The position numbers and the translations under genes were made by a program. A model generated the notes under the pieces. The model was given only the letters and a program-made list of their open reading frames with translations. It was not told the origin of the DNA and searched no databases. 64,000 nucleotides of DNA, taken from an uncultured Ignatzschineria sp. (lineage in GTDB: Bacteria; Pseudomonadota; Gammaproteobacteria; Cardiobacteriales; Wohlfahrtiimonadaceae). The stretch lies in contig CALZEE010000001.1 in NCBI GenBank assembly GCA_945639195.1, positions 124,001 through 188,000 on the forward strand, in the 5' to 3' direction. Shown here in pieces: positions 17,778 through 25,497 of this stretch. Every line of letters starts with the position of its first letter. Positions within the stretch are counted from its first letter, which is position 1.

Positions 17778-17847
17778 AGATCTATTAACGAATAGATCTA
17801 ATGATCATAAAAAGGGCTTACTTAAGTGTTATTTGCACTTAAGTAGC
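17778..17847. repeat. Two adjacent inverted repeats between the cupin and hydrolase genes
   Basis: A perfect 9-bp inverted repeat AGATCTATT-AACG-AATAGATCT (17778-17799) is followed by a near-perfect 12-bp one (17816-17847, core ACTTAAGTG/CACTTAAGT). Neither has a T-tail, so they are not simple intrinsic terminators. RNA processing or mRNA-stability structures, or operators, are possible. Confidence 0.6.
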
Positions 17848-17880
17848 TCAGCAATAGAGAGTCTATAAGGAGATATGGCA

Positions 17881-18672
17881 ATGAAGCAAATTGCAGATTA
17901 TCAGTTAGCGCTAAACAGTCGGATTGAATATCTCGAAAAAAAAGGTGAGGGAGAGGTCTTTATTTTGCTGCATGGGATTAGTTCCGGCGCTTATTCGTGG
18001 ATTAAACAGCTACAAGATTCAACGATTAAGCAGCGGCTTATTGCCTGGAATGCGCCAGGATATGGAAAGAGCGATGCTTTAGAGATAGATCACCCTATGG
18101 GGGATGATTATGCAGCGCGTTTGCTGAAATTTGTTGATGAGTTAGGGCTAGATCGTTTTACCTTAGTTGGACATTCTCTCGGCGCGATGATGGCTTCAGC
18201 CTTTGCGACAAACTATCCTGAGAGAATTTCGCGTTTAGTACTGGTATGTCCTGCTCAAGGTTATGGCGATGAGGATGATGAGGTTAAACAAGAGATATTC
18301 CAGCGCCGACCAAAGCTCTTGGCAAAGCTTGGGAACTTGGGGATGGCAGATGAGAGAGGACCTTTTCTGCTTGGGAACCCATCTGCTGAAAACATGGAGA
18401 TTGTAAGAACGGTGTCAGCAGGTCTAATGATGCAAGGATTTACAGATGCTTCGCACTTATTAGCTTACGATACGATTGATCGGTCTCTTGCGAAAATACA
18501 GGTGGAAATTGATCTCTACTATGGCGAGAAGGATGGGATTACACCCGCGAAAGGAATGTTTGAATTACAACGTAAGTTTAACAATATTACATTGTATGGC
18601 GCAGCTAATGCCGGTCATTTAGCCTACATTGATGCACCGACTTACTTCAAAGATACTCTATTTAAATCATAA
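17881..18672 (+). CDS. Alpha/beta hydrolase, probable meta-cleavage-product hydrolase
   Basis: A 263-residue cytoplasmic hydrolase. The nucleophile elbow is GHSLG with Ser99, the acid is Asp in YGEKDGITP and the base is His in NAGHLAY. The early motif LLHGISSGAYSW forms the oxyanion region. In aromatic clusters such enzymes cleave the carbon-carbon bond of the ring-opened product, which fits the extradiol dioxygenase upstream. Start taken at 17881 because AAGGAG (17867-17872) is 8 bases away; an ATG at 17875 is only 2 bases from it. Confidence 0.82.
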   Translation: MKQIADYQLALNSRIEYLEKKGEGEVFILLHGISSGAYSWIKQLQDSTIKQRLIAWNAPGYGKSDALEIDHPMGDDYAARLLKFVDELGLDRFTLVGHSLGAMMASAFATNYPERISRLVLVCPAQGYGDEDDEVKQEIFQRRPKLLAKLGNLGMADERGPFLLGNPSAENMEIVRTVSAGLMMQGFTDASHLLAYDTIDRSLAKIQVEIDLYYGEKDGITPAKGMFELQRKFNNITLYGAANAGHLAYIDAPTYFKDTLFKS

Positions 18673-18723
18673 AAAAGAGTGTCCTATGAGCAGATTACGA
18701 TTAGAAAAACTTAGGAGATTGAT

Positions 18724-19518
18724 ATGGGCTTTGGGGTAAAAGATAGCGTAGTGATTGTGACCGGAGGATCATCAGGCATTGGATTGGAAACAGTGAAGCT
18801 ACTTCTTAAAGAGGGGGCTAAAGTCGCATGGTGTGGTCGCAATATAGAGAGACTGCAAGCATCCTATGATTCTTTAATAGCACTATTTTCAACGGAAAAT
18901 ATGCTAATCGTTCAAGCAGATGTACTTGATAAAAATTCAGTAGAGAACTTGATTGAGCAAGTAGTTGCTCGATTTGGGGCTATTGATATGTTGATCAATA
19001 ATGCCGGGCAGGGAAAAGTTGCAGATTTTGACAATACGGAAGATGAAGCGTGGATCAGTGAAGTCACTCTTAAATATTTTGGGGTTTTAAATCCAGTAAA
19101 GGCAGCATTGCCTTATTTGAAGCAATCGAAGATTGGATCTATCACTAATGTGAACTCGCTTTTAGCATTAAAACCAGAGCGACATATGATTGCAACATCC
19201 GCAGCGAGAGCGGGATTGCTAAATCTGAGTAAGACGCTTGCACAAGAGTTTGCTCAATATGGCATTCGTGTTAACTCGATTCTCCTTGGCATGGTGGAGT
19301 CTGGGCAGTGGCATCGTCGTTATGAGAATCGCTCAGATCGAGAAAAAACATGGGATGAGTGGATTAGAGGTATAGCACAAGAGCGTGGCATTTTACTAGG
19401 GAGACTTGGCAAAGCACATGAAGCTGCACAAGCATTAGTTTTTCTCGCATCACCGCTATCATCTTATACCACAGGCTCTGTGGTAGATGTTTCTGGCGGG
19501 TTTAGTAAAGAGATTTAG
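18724..19518 (+). CDS. Divergent SDR-family protein lacking the catalytic Tyr and Lys
   Basis: A 264-residue short-chain dehydrogenase fold with an intact cofactor motif TGGSSGIG near residue 13 and NNAGQG in the middle. Where classical members have YxxxK, this protein reads TSAAR (in HMIATSAARAGLL), so the Tyr and Lys are Thr and Arg. The Ser/Asn strand reads TNVNSLLAL. The C-terminus keeps the usual SDR end (GSVVDVSGGF). It may be a dehydrogenase with altered chemistry or a non-redox enzyme of the pathway. Confidence 0.78.
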   Translation: MGFGVKDSVVIVTGGSSGIGLETVKLLLKEGAKVAWCGRNIERLQASYDSLIALFSTENMLIVQADVLDKNSVENLIEQVVARFGAIDMLINNAGQGKVADFDNTEDEAWISEVTLKYFGVLNPVKAALPYLKQSKIGSITNVNSLLALKPERHMIATSAARAGLLNLSKTLAQEFAQYGIRVNSILLGMVESGQWHRRYENRSDREKTWDEWIRGIAQERGILLGRLGKAHEAAQALVFLASPLSSYTTGSVVDVSGGFSKEI

Positions 19519-19595
19519 GTTGATAGTTTTTTAGATCGCCCATTTGAGATCGTTCATTTAAAACGTATTAGCAGGAAGTATAAAGGAGTCAGGCA

Positions 19596-20387
19596 ATGAA
19601 GAAAATTATGGTGATTGGGTATGGAGCAATGGCACAAACCGTTCTGCCAACATTGCCTAAAGATGTGAAGTTAGGCTGGGTTGTGGTTATGCCTGAAGAT
19701 ATTGCCGCAACTCAAAAAAAGGTAGGACCTGATGTTGAGGTTGTGAGCCGAGTTGCGGATATTAAAGGACGACCTGATCGCGTGATTGAGATGGCTGGGC
19801 AGATGGGCCTTCGTGCACATATCTTTGATCTTATCGAGAAAGGGTTAGACATTGGGGTGATATCTGTGGGTACTTTTGCTGATGAGGCATTTACCGAAAA
19901 AGTCCGCCTAGAGGCGAAAAAACATAACGCAAAAATCTATATATTATCAGGCGCAATTGCCGGCATTGATGGTTTAGCTTCTGCGAAAGAGGCCGGTCTT
20001 GATTCGGTTACCTATCAAGGTCGAAAAAACCCACGAAGCTGGAAAGGAAGCCACGCTGAAACCTTAATTGATCTTGACTCACTGACAGAGGCGACTCTAT
20101 TTTTTAGCGGAAATGCTCGAGATGCTGCGACCCTATTTCCCGCGAATGCGAATGTCGCCGCAACATTGGCCTTAGCAGGCGTGGGGATGAAGCAGACTGA
20201 GGTTGAGCTAATTGCAGATCCTGAAATGAATAGCAATCAACATAAAATTATTGCGCGGGGGACTTTTGGCGAAATGGAGATTGTGATGATGGGGGTTCCC
20301 CTTGAGAATAATCCGAAAACTTCGATGCTAGCGGCTCTCAGTGTTGCCCGTTTTTGCCGGCAACTTGATGAAGCCCTCATCATATAA
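19596..20387 (+). CDS. Aspartate-dehydrogenase-like protein (NadX/DUF108 family)
   Basis: A 263-residue NAD(P)-dependent dehydrogenase. It has the N-terminal Rossmann motif IGYGAMAQ, the central SGAIAGIDGL and the catalytic-domain signature ANANVAATLALAG, followed by a His in NSNQHKI. Family members oxidise L-aspartate to iminosuccinate in NAD synthesis or nitrogen metabolism. Here it lies in a catabolic operon with a ThDP enzyme and an aldehyde dehydrogenase, not with nadA or nadC, so its natural substrate is probably another amino or oxo acid. That last point is inference. Confidence 0.82.
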   Translation: MKKIMVIGYGAMAQTVLPTLPKDVKLGWVVVMPEDIAATQKKVGPDVEVVSRVADIKGRPDRVIEMAGQMGLRAHIFDLIEKGLDIGVISVGTFADEAFTEKVRLEAKKHNAKIYILSGAIAGIDGLASAKEAGLDSVTYQGRKNPRSWKGSHAETLIDLDSLTEATLFFSGNARDAATLFPANANVAATLALAGVGMKQTEVELIADPEMNSNQHKIIARGTFGEMEIVMMGVPLENNPKTSMLAALSVARFCRQLDEALII

Positions 20388-20461
20388 CAACAGATTATAA
20401 CTATTCATTATCGTTATAGGGTAGTTACGTAATCGTGACATTTTCACATAGTAGTAATAAA

Positions 20462-20517
20462 AAAGATCAAAGATCACAAATAAAAAACAAAAAACAAAAA
20501 ACAAAAGACAGAAGTGA
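20462..20517. repeat. 7-bp-periodic A-rich array before the aldehyde dehydrogenase gene
   Basis: Eight consecutive heptamers in one register: AAAGATC twice, ACAAATA, AAAAACA three times, AAAGACA, GAAGTGA. The array ends at the ribosome-binding site AAGGAG of the next gene, so copy-number change would alter the leader. Confidence 0.6.
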
Positions 20518-20527
20518 TAAGGAGTTT

Positions 20528-21994
20528 ATGGTGAGAGCACTATTTTTAGCAGGACAATGGAAGCAGGGGCGGGGAGAGGCATCAAAGAGTTATTTTCCGG
20601 CAGATATGAGTCTTAATGCAGCGTTCTCTACTGCTAGTTTAGAGGATGTAGATGAAGCTATCATCTTGGCAGATAAGGCTTGGCGTGATGCTTCTTGGCG
20701 AAATCTTTTACCTACCGAGAGGGCAAAAATACTTTATAAATTCGCCGATATTTTGGAGCGAGACCGAGAAGATCTTGCCAAAATGCAAACGCGCGATAAT
20801 GGTAAGCCGCTCTATGAATCAAGAGGTCTTGTTGCAAGTGCGATCGGGACAACACGTTATGTGGCAGCAACGCTTGAAACGATGGACAACGAACTGACAA
20901 ATCAAAGAATGCACGATGCATTAACATTGAGTATCTATGAACCATTAGGGGTTATTGCCGCGATTACACCGTGGAATTCTCCTATCGCCTCTGAAGTGCA
21001 GAAATTGATTCCAGCGCTAGCAGGGGGAAATGCCGTTATTTTAAAACCCGCAGAAGCAACTTCTCTGATCGCGCTTGAAATAGCAAAACGCTTCGAAGAA
21101 GCAGGATTACCTCAAGGGATTTTAAGCGTATTGCCAGGGCGCGGATCTGTTGTTGGCAATGCCATTGTAAATCATCCTCTTGTGCGTAAGATTTCATTTA
21201 CCGGTGGGACAAATACAGGGAGAGCACTTGCACATATTGCTGCGGAACGCTTGATTACGACCTCTCTTGAGCTCGGCGGAAAATCTCCAACAATTGTTCT
21301 TGAAGATGCAGATGTTGAGTTAGCAGTTAATGGCGTGATTTATGGCATCTTCAGTTCGGCTGGGCAAGCATGTATTGCGGGCTCAAGGCTTTTTGTTCAT
21401 CGGAGTCTTTATGATCAATTTGTCCAGAAATTAGTTGCAAAAACAGCAACGCTTAAAGTGGGACACCCTGAAGATCCACAGACACAAGTGGGTCCTGTGA
21501 TTAGTGAGCAACATCTTCTTGGGATTGATCAATATGTGCAGCAAGCCTTAAAAGAGGGTGGGAAGATAGAAGTAGGTGGAAAGCGCTTAATTGATGGTGA
21601 TCTTGCCAAGGGCAGTTACTATGCGCCGACGATTATTACGGGCCTTAAAAATAGTGACTCTGTCTGCCAAGAAGAGATCTTTGGACCTGTGCTAGTTGTG
21701 ATGCCTTTTGAAGATGAAGAGACATTAATTCAAGAAGCCAATGATACCGTTTATGGATTATCTGCCGGGATTTGGACAGAGAGTTATCGCAAAGCTTGGC
21801 GATTAGCAAGAGCGCTTGAAGCGGGAACGATATGGATAAACACCTATAAGAAGTTTTCGATTGCTACACCTTTTGGAGGTTATAAAGAGAGTGGTATTGG
21901 CCGAGAGAAAGGGCGACTGGGGATTCTTTCTTATATGCAGCAGAAGAGTGTTTTCTTTGGAATGGATGAGACGCCTAACCCTTGGTGTGATTAG
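20528..21994 (+). CDS. NAD(P)-dependent aldehyde dehydrogenase
   Basis: A 488-residue aldehyde dehydrogenase predicted to oxidise an aldehyde intermediate of the pathway to its acid. The catalytic Cys282 (GQACIAGSR), general base Glu248 (LELGGKSP) and N-terminal TPWNSP (substrate and cofactor site) are all present. Start placed at 20528, where AAGGAG is 4-8 bases upstream; an earlier in-frame ATG at 20435 would read through the repeat array and gives a low-complexity Lys-rich leader. Possible substrates include a hydroxymuconic-type semialdehyde or the aldehyde released by the ThDP enzyme next door. Confidence 0.88.
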   Translation: MVRALFLAGQWKQGRGEASKSYFPADMSLNAAFSTASLEDVDEAIILADKAWRDASWRNLLPTERAKILYKFADILERDREDLAKMQTRDNGKPLYESRGLVASAIGTTRYVAATLETMDNELTNQRMHDALTLSIYEPLGVIAAITPWNSPIASEVQKLIPALAGGNAVILKPAEATSLIALEIAKRFEEAGLPQGILSVLPGRGSVVGNAIVNHPLVRKISFTGGTNTGRALAHIAAERLITTSLELGGKSPTIVLEDADVELAVNGVIYGIFSSAGQACIAGSRLFVHRSLYDQFVQKLVAKTATLKVGHPEDPQTQVGPVISEQHLLGIDQYVQQALKEGGKIEVGGKRLIDGDLAKGSYYAPTIITGLKNSDSVCQEEIFGPVLVVMPFEDEETLIQEANDTVYGLSAGIWTESYRKAWRLARALEAGTIWINTYKKFSIATPFGGYKESGIGREKGRLGILSYMQQKSVFFGMDETPNPWCD

Positions 21995-22108
21995 TGCTTA
22001 ATTGACAACATTAAACAGCGCTCATCAGTAAGGGATGCTATCAAAAAAACTTATATAAAAATCTTGAAAGTAGCAAAGAGTTGTGCTTTTAAGTGGGAGG
22101 AGAAAGTA

Positions 22109-23743
22109 ATGAAAGTAACAGTTGGAGAAGCGATTGCGCGACTATTAGAGGTGCATGGTGTTGAAAATGTGTATGGGGTGATCTCTATCCATAATCTTCC
22201 TATTGCAGATGCGATTGGTCGCCGTGAAAAAATTGAATTTATCTGTGCACGCGGTGAATCTGGCTGTTTAACAATGGCAGATGCTCATGCGCGTTTTAAA
22301 GGATTGGGTGTTGCCTTAACAAGCACAGGTGCCGGAGCTGGTAATGCTGTGGGGTCGCTGATAGAAGCTTGCAATGCAGCAAGTCCTGTCTTGCATATTA
22401 CTGGTCAAGTTGAACGAGAATATTTAGATCGTGACGCAAGTTTTATTCATGAAGCGAAAGATCAGCTGACTTTCTTAAAGGCTTCTAGTAAAGCGGCTTA
22501 CCGAATTATGAGTCCTGAAAATGCAATCGGTATTATGCGTGAAGCGATCCGTGTAGCTCAAACTGTGCCAATGGGGCCTGTGAGCGTCGAAATCCCTATT
22601 GATGTGCAGGCTGCAATGATAACGCTTCCTAAAGAGTTCTATCCCGTAGATGCATTGCAATTGCCCCATATTGATACTAAAGCTCTCGATGCTTTAGCCG
22701 AGGAGCTTATAGCGGCTAAACGTTCAATTCTTTGGATTGGCGGTGGATGTCTTGATGCCGGTAAAGAAGTTGAGGCATTGGCAGACCTTGGTATTCCTGT
22801 TGTTTCTTCCACACACGCTCGCGGTGTTTTGGCGGATAGTCATCCTCGTAGTTTAGGGGCATTTCATAACTCTGAGCAAGTAGAAACACTCTTAAAAGAG
22901 GCGGATATTGCCGTTGTTGTGGGTTCTCGTTTAAGAAGTAATGAGACAAAAACCTATAGTATCTTATTCCCCAAAAACTTAGTCCAGATTGATGCGAATC
23001 CTGTCGCACAGCAGCGCAACTATAGTGTTAATCACTTTATATGCTCAGATGCCAAAGCATCTTTAGCCTACCTTATTGAGAAGCTCAAGGGGGTCTCAAA
23101 AATTGATGCTGATTATGATCAGGCGATTATTGCCGCCAAAGATGCAGCGGTTAAAGCTTTGACAACCCAACTTGGTCCTTACGCTGAGATCTGCTTTGCA
23201 CTTCGAGAAGCACTTCCTGAAGAGGGCATTTTAGTACGAGATATTACGATGTCAGGAAGCACTTGGGGCAGTCGTCTTTTCCCTGTTGAAGCACCACTTC
23301 GTAATATTCACTCTTTAGCGGGGGCAATTGGTCTGGGGCTTGCTCATGGCATCGGTACATCAATCGCGAACCGTGATAAGAAAGTTATTGCACTTGTGGG
23401 AGATGGGGGCTTAATGCTCGGTATTGGAGAGATTGCGACCATGGTCCAAGAGAATACAAATATGGTATTACTCATCATGAATGATCAAGGTTATGGTGTG
23501 ATGCGAGGCATTCAAAAGAACTATTTTGAAGGACGACAATATTATAATGAGCTTCATACTCCAAGTTATAAAAAATTGGGTGAATCGATGGGTTGCGTTA
23601 GCTTTTTAGCGAGCTCTGTCGATGAGTTTAAATCGGTGATTAAAAAAGCGATTGAAATTGAAGGGCCTACAGTTGTTGAGGTGGATATGAATGCGATCGG
23701 ACCGCTTAACTTTGCAGGACCGCCACAAAAGAAGCTCTATTAA
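22109..23743 (+). CDS. Thiamine-diphosphate-dependent enzyme (acetolactate synthase / benzoylformate decarboxylase type)
   Basis: A 544-residue ThDP enzyme with the usual three domains. Glu50 (ARGESG) would activate the cofactor, and the Mg/ThDP motif is Gly431-Asp432-Gly433 ending at Asn458 (MNDQGYG). The start at 22109 is preceded by GGGAGGAG. These enzymes decarboxylate or ligate 2-oxo acids. Beside an aldehyde dehydrogenase, the simplest reading is decarboxylation of a 2-oxo acid to an aldehyde that is then oxidised, as in the mandelate pathway. Carboligation is the alternative. Confidence 0.83.
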   Translation: MKVTVGEAIARLLEVHGVENVYGVISIHNLPIADAIGRREKIEFICARGESGCLTMADAHARFKGLGVALTSTGAGAGNAVGSLIEACNAASPVLHITGQVEREYLDRDASFIHEAKDQLTFLKASSKAAYRIMSPENAIGIMREAIRVAQTVPMGPVSVEIPIDVQAAMITLPKEFYPVDALQLPHIDTKALDALAEELIAAKRSILWIGGGCLDAGKEVEALADLGIPVVSSTHARGVLADSHPRSLGAFHNSEQVETLLKEADIAVVVGSRLRSNETKTYSILFPKNLVQIDANPVAQQRNYSVNHFICSDAKASLAYLIEKLKGVSKIDADYDQAIIAAKDAAVKALTTQLGPYAEICFALREALPEEGILVRDITMSGSTWGSRLFPVEAPLRNIHSLAGAIGLGLAHGIGTSIANRDKKVIALVGDGGLMLGIGEIATMVQENTNMVLLIMNDQGYGVMRGIQKNYFEGRQYYNELHTPSYKKLGESMGCVSFLASSVDEFKSVIKKAIEIEGPTVVEVDMNAIGPLNFAGPPQKKLY

Positions 23744-23884
23744 ATAGAGGGGAGAGGGGGCAAAAATTTTAAGGGATAAGTATTCATAAGCTATAAGACT
23801 ATAACAGTGCATGCAAAAACAGAGAGTAAGGTGTAAAACTCCAACAAGAGAGATGACACCTATTCTATTTAAGGGGGAGTTTTT

Positions 23885-25147
23885 ATGACAATCGTAAAAA
23901 AATATAAACGCAACTTATATTTATCAGGTATTTCTGCTTATTTGATGGTAGGGCTACCATCGATAGCATTTGCGGAAACAGAAATTTATGGGCAGATTCG
24001 TTTGAGTCTTGAAAGTAGTAATGCCAATGCCACACGGCCTGTTAATTGGCAGTTTGATGAGAATGGGAATGTTATTAATAGAGGTTCTAAAGTGAGTAAT
24101 ATGGCTGACCAGGGATCGCGGCTTGGATTAATGGGTAGTGAGGAGCTTGAAAACTTCACCTTACTTTACCATTTAGAGTGGGGATTTAATGCTGCTGATA
24201 GTTCTCCTGAGGGAAGTGGATTTACCCAACGTTTAGGATATTTAACCTTAAAAAATAGTTTAGGGGCGCTCACCGTTGGTAAGATAGAAAACCCTTTTAA
24301 GCAGATGTTGCAAGTAAAAACAGTGACTTCTTTGAGTAATGCGAATTGGAATGCAGCTTCTATGAGCGCCGCGGGAGATCTTTTTCAGGGATCGATGGGC
24401 AGTATTGCGAACTTTAATAGCTCGATGATGTTTAGAGTTGGAAGTGCGCTGCTCTATACGTCTCCTTCTTGGTCAGGTTTTAATTTTGATGTTGCTGTAG
24501 TGATGTCGCAAAAAGCAGATCAATCAGATTATGTCTTTAATAAACGCCGAGATGTTGATCTATTTACTGCTAATTTCAATTATTTTCATGATTCAGGCGC
24601 CTATATTAAGGGTGGTTTTATTTCTGGGAATACGGAAAAACCCGGCGCAAAAACTGCTTCTGTTTGGGGTTTAAGTATGGGATATGTTACGCCAAAATGG
24701 GGCATTAACTTATATGGTGCGATAGGTGAAACAAAGGGACTTGCAACATTTGGTGTAGGTAATGAGAGAAGCCAGCGTTACTGGGCGAATGTTAAAGGCT
24801 TAAATTTAACGCCATCAGGATATAAGCATGATGCTTATGGCGTGGATTTAACAGGATTTTATCTACTTGATGAGTCTTTAATGACCAAAGCTTACGGCTC
24901 TATTTCTTACGGTAATTCCACTAAAGAGGAGCGAAATGGACTCTTTAAGCAGAATCGAGAAGAGAGAAATCGTCTCAAGATCTGGGCTATTGGTGTTGAG
25001 CATAAATTAAGTAGCCGCACTAAAATGTGGGCAGAATATGAAGCGATGAGCGTTAAACAATCATTTACTCAGAGATCGAGTAACTACTTTCATACAGAAA
25101 ACTTAAAAAACAATAAGATTTTAGTAGGGATGCGTCATGATTTTTAA
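23885..25147 (+). CDS. Outer-membrane porin (16-stranded, Gram-negative type)
   Basis: A 420-residue porin with a signal peptide cleaved after Ala30 (SIAFA-ETEIYGQIRLS). It opens with the typical first strand EIYGQIRLSLE, contains GSRLGLMGSEELENFTLLYHLEWGF, and ends GMRHDF with the terminal Phe required by the Bam machinery. As the last gene of the module, it probably admits the substrate through the outer membrane. Two hairpins follow, the second a strong terminator, closing the transcription unit. Confidence 0.87.
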   Translation: MTIVKKYKRNLYLSGISAYLMVGLPSIAFAETEIYGQIRLSLESSNANATRPVNWQFDENGNVINRGSKVSNMADQGSRLGLMGSEELENFTLLYHLEWGFNAADSSPEGSGFTQRLGYLTLKNSLGALTVGKIENPFKQMLQVKTVTSLSNANWNAASMSAAGDLFQGSMGSIANFNSSMMFRVGSALLYTSPSWSGFNFDVAVVMSQKADQSDYVFNKRRDVDLFTANFNYFHDSGAYIKGGFISGNTEKPGAKTASVWGLSMGYVTPKWGINLYGAIGETKGLATFGVGNERSQRYWANVKGLNLTPSGYKHDAYGVDLTGFYLLDESLMTKAYGSISYGNSTKEERNGLFKQNREERNRLKIWAIGVEHKLSSRTKMWAEYEAMSVKQSFTQRSSNYFHTENLKNNKILVGMRHDF

Positions 25148-25497
25148 TTGGGAGAGGTATCCATTCTTTATTAATTACGCTCTTTTGCATTAATCTCCAT
25201 CTAGAATATGTCTACCTAGTGACTCCAGAAAGAGGTTTTATCCTCTTTCTCACTTTTTGGCCTATCGAAAGATAGGCATTTTTTATTTCTATAATAATCA
25301 CTCAGATATCTTTATCCTCGGTACTACTCCTGCATAACAGACCATCAATGTTCGTTCATTCGAGACTTATATGTATTATTAAATACACATTATAAATTAG
25401 AGTTTAAGCTCTTTAAACGTTGTGATTTATTCATTATTTATATGATGTTTTTTAGTGATTTTTATGACTCTTGTTGATTTTATTGAATGTCCGTCAT
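25148..25497. other. Intergenic region between porin and CLC genes (convergent)
   Basis: 350 bases with the double terminator in the first half. The AT-rich second half (25290-25497) shows no gene and no clear terminator for the minus-strand CLC gene. Confidence 0.5.
25227..25287 (+). terminator. Double intrinsic terminator ending the catabolic module
   Basis: First hairpin AGAAAGAGG/CCTCTTTCT (25227-25250). The second, GCCTATC-GAAA-GATAGGC (25260-25277), is followed by a T-rich tail. It lies 80-140 bases after the porin stop. Confidence 0.85.

Noticed and set aside
9482..25497. Genomic island with tRNA-derived att repeats
   Set aside because: No copy of the tRNA 3-prime end was found at the right side and no integrase gene is present, so only a composition hint is reported.
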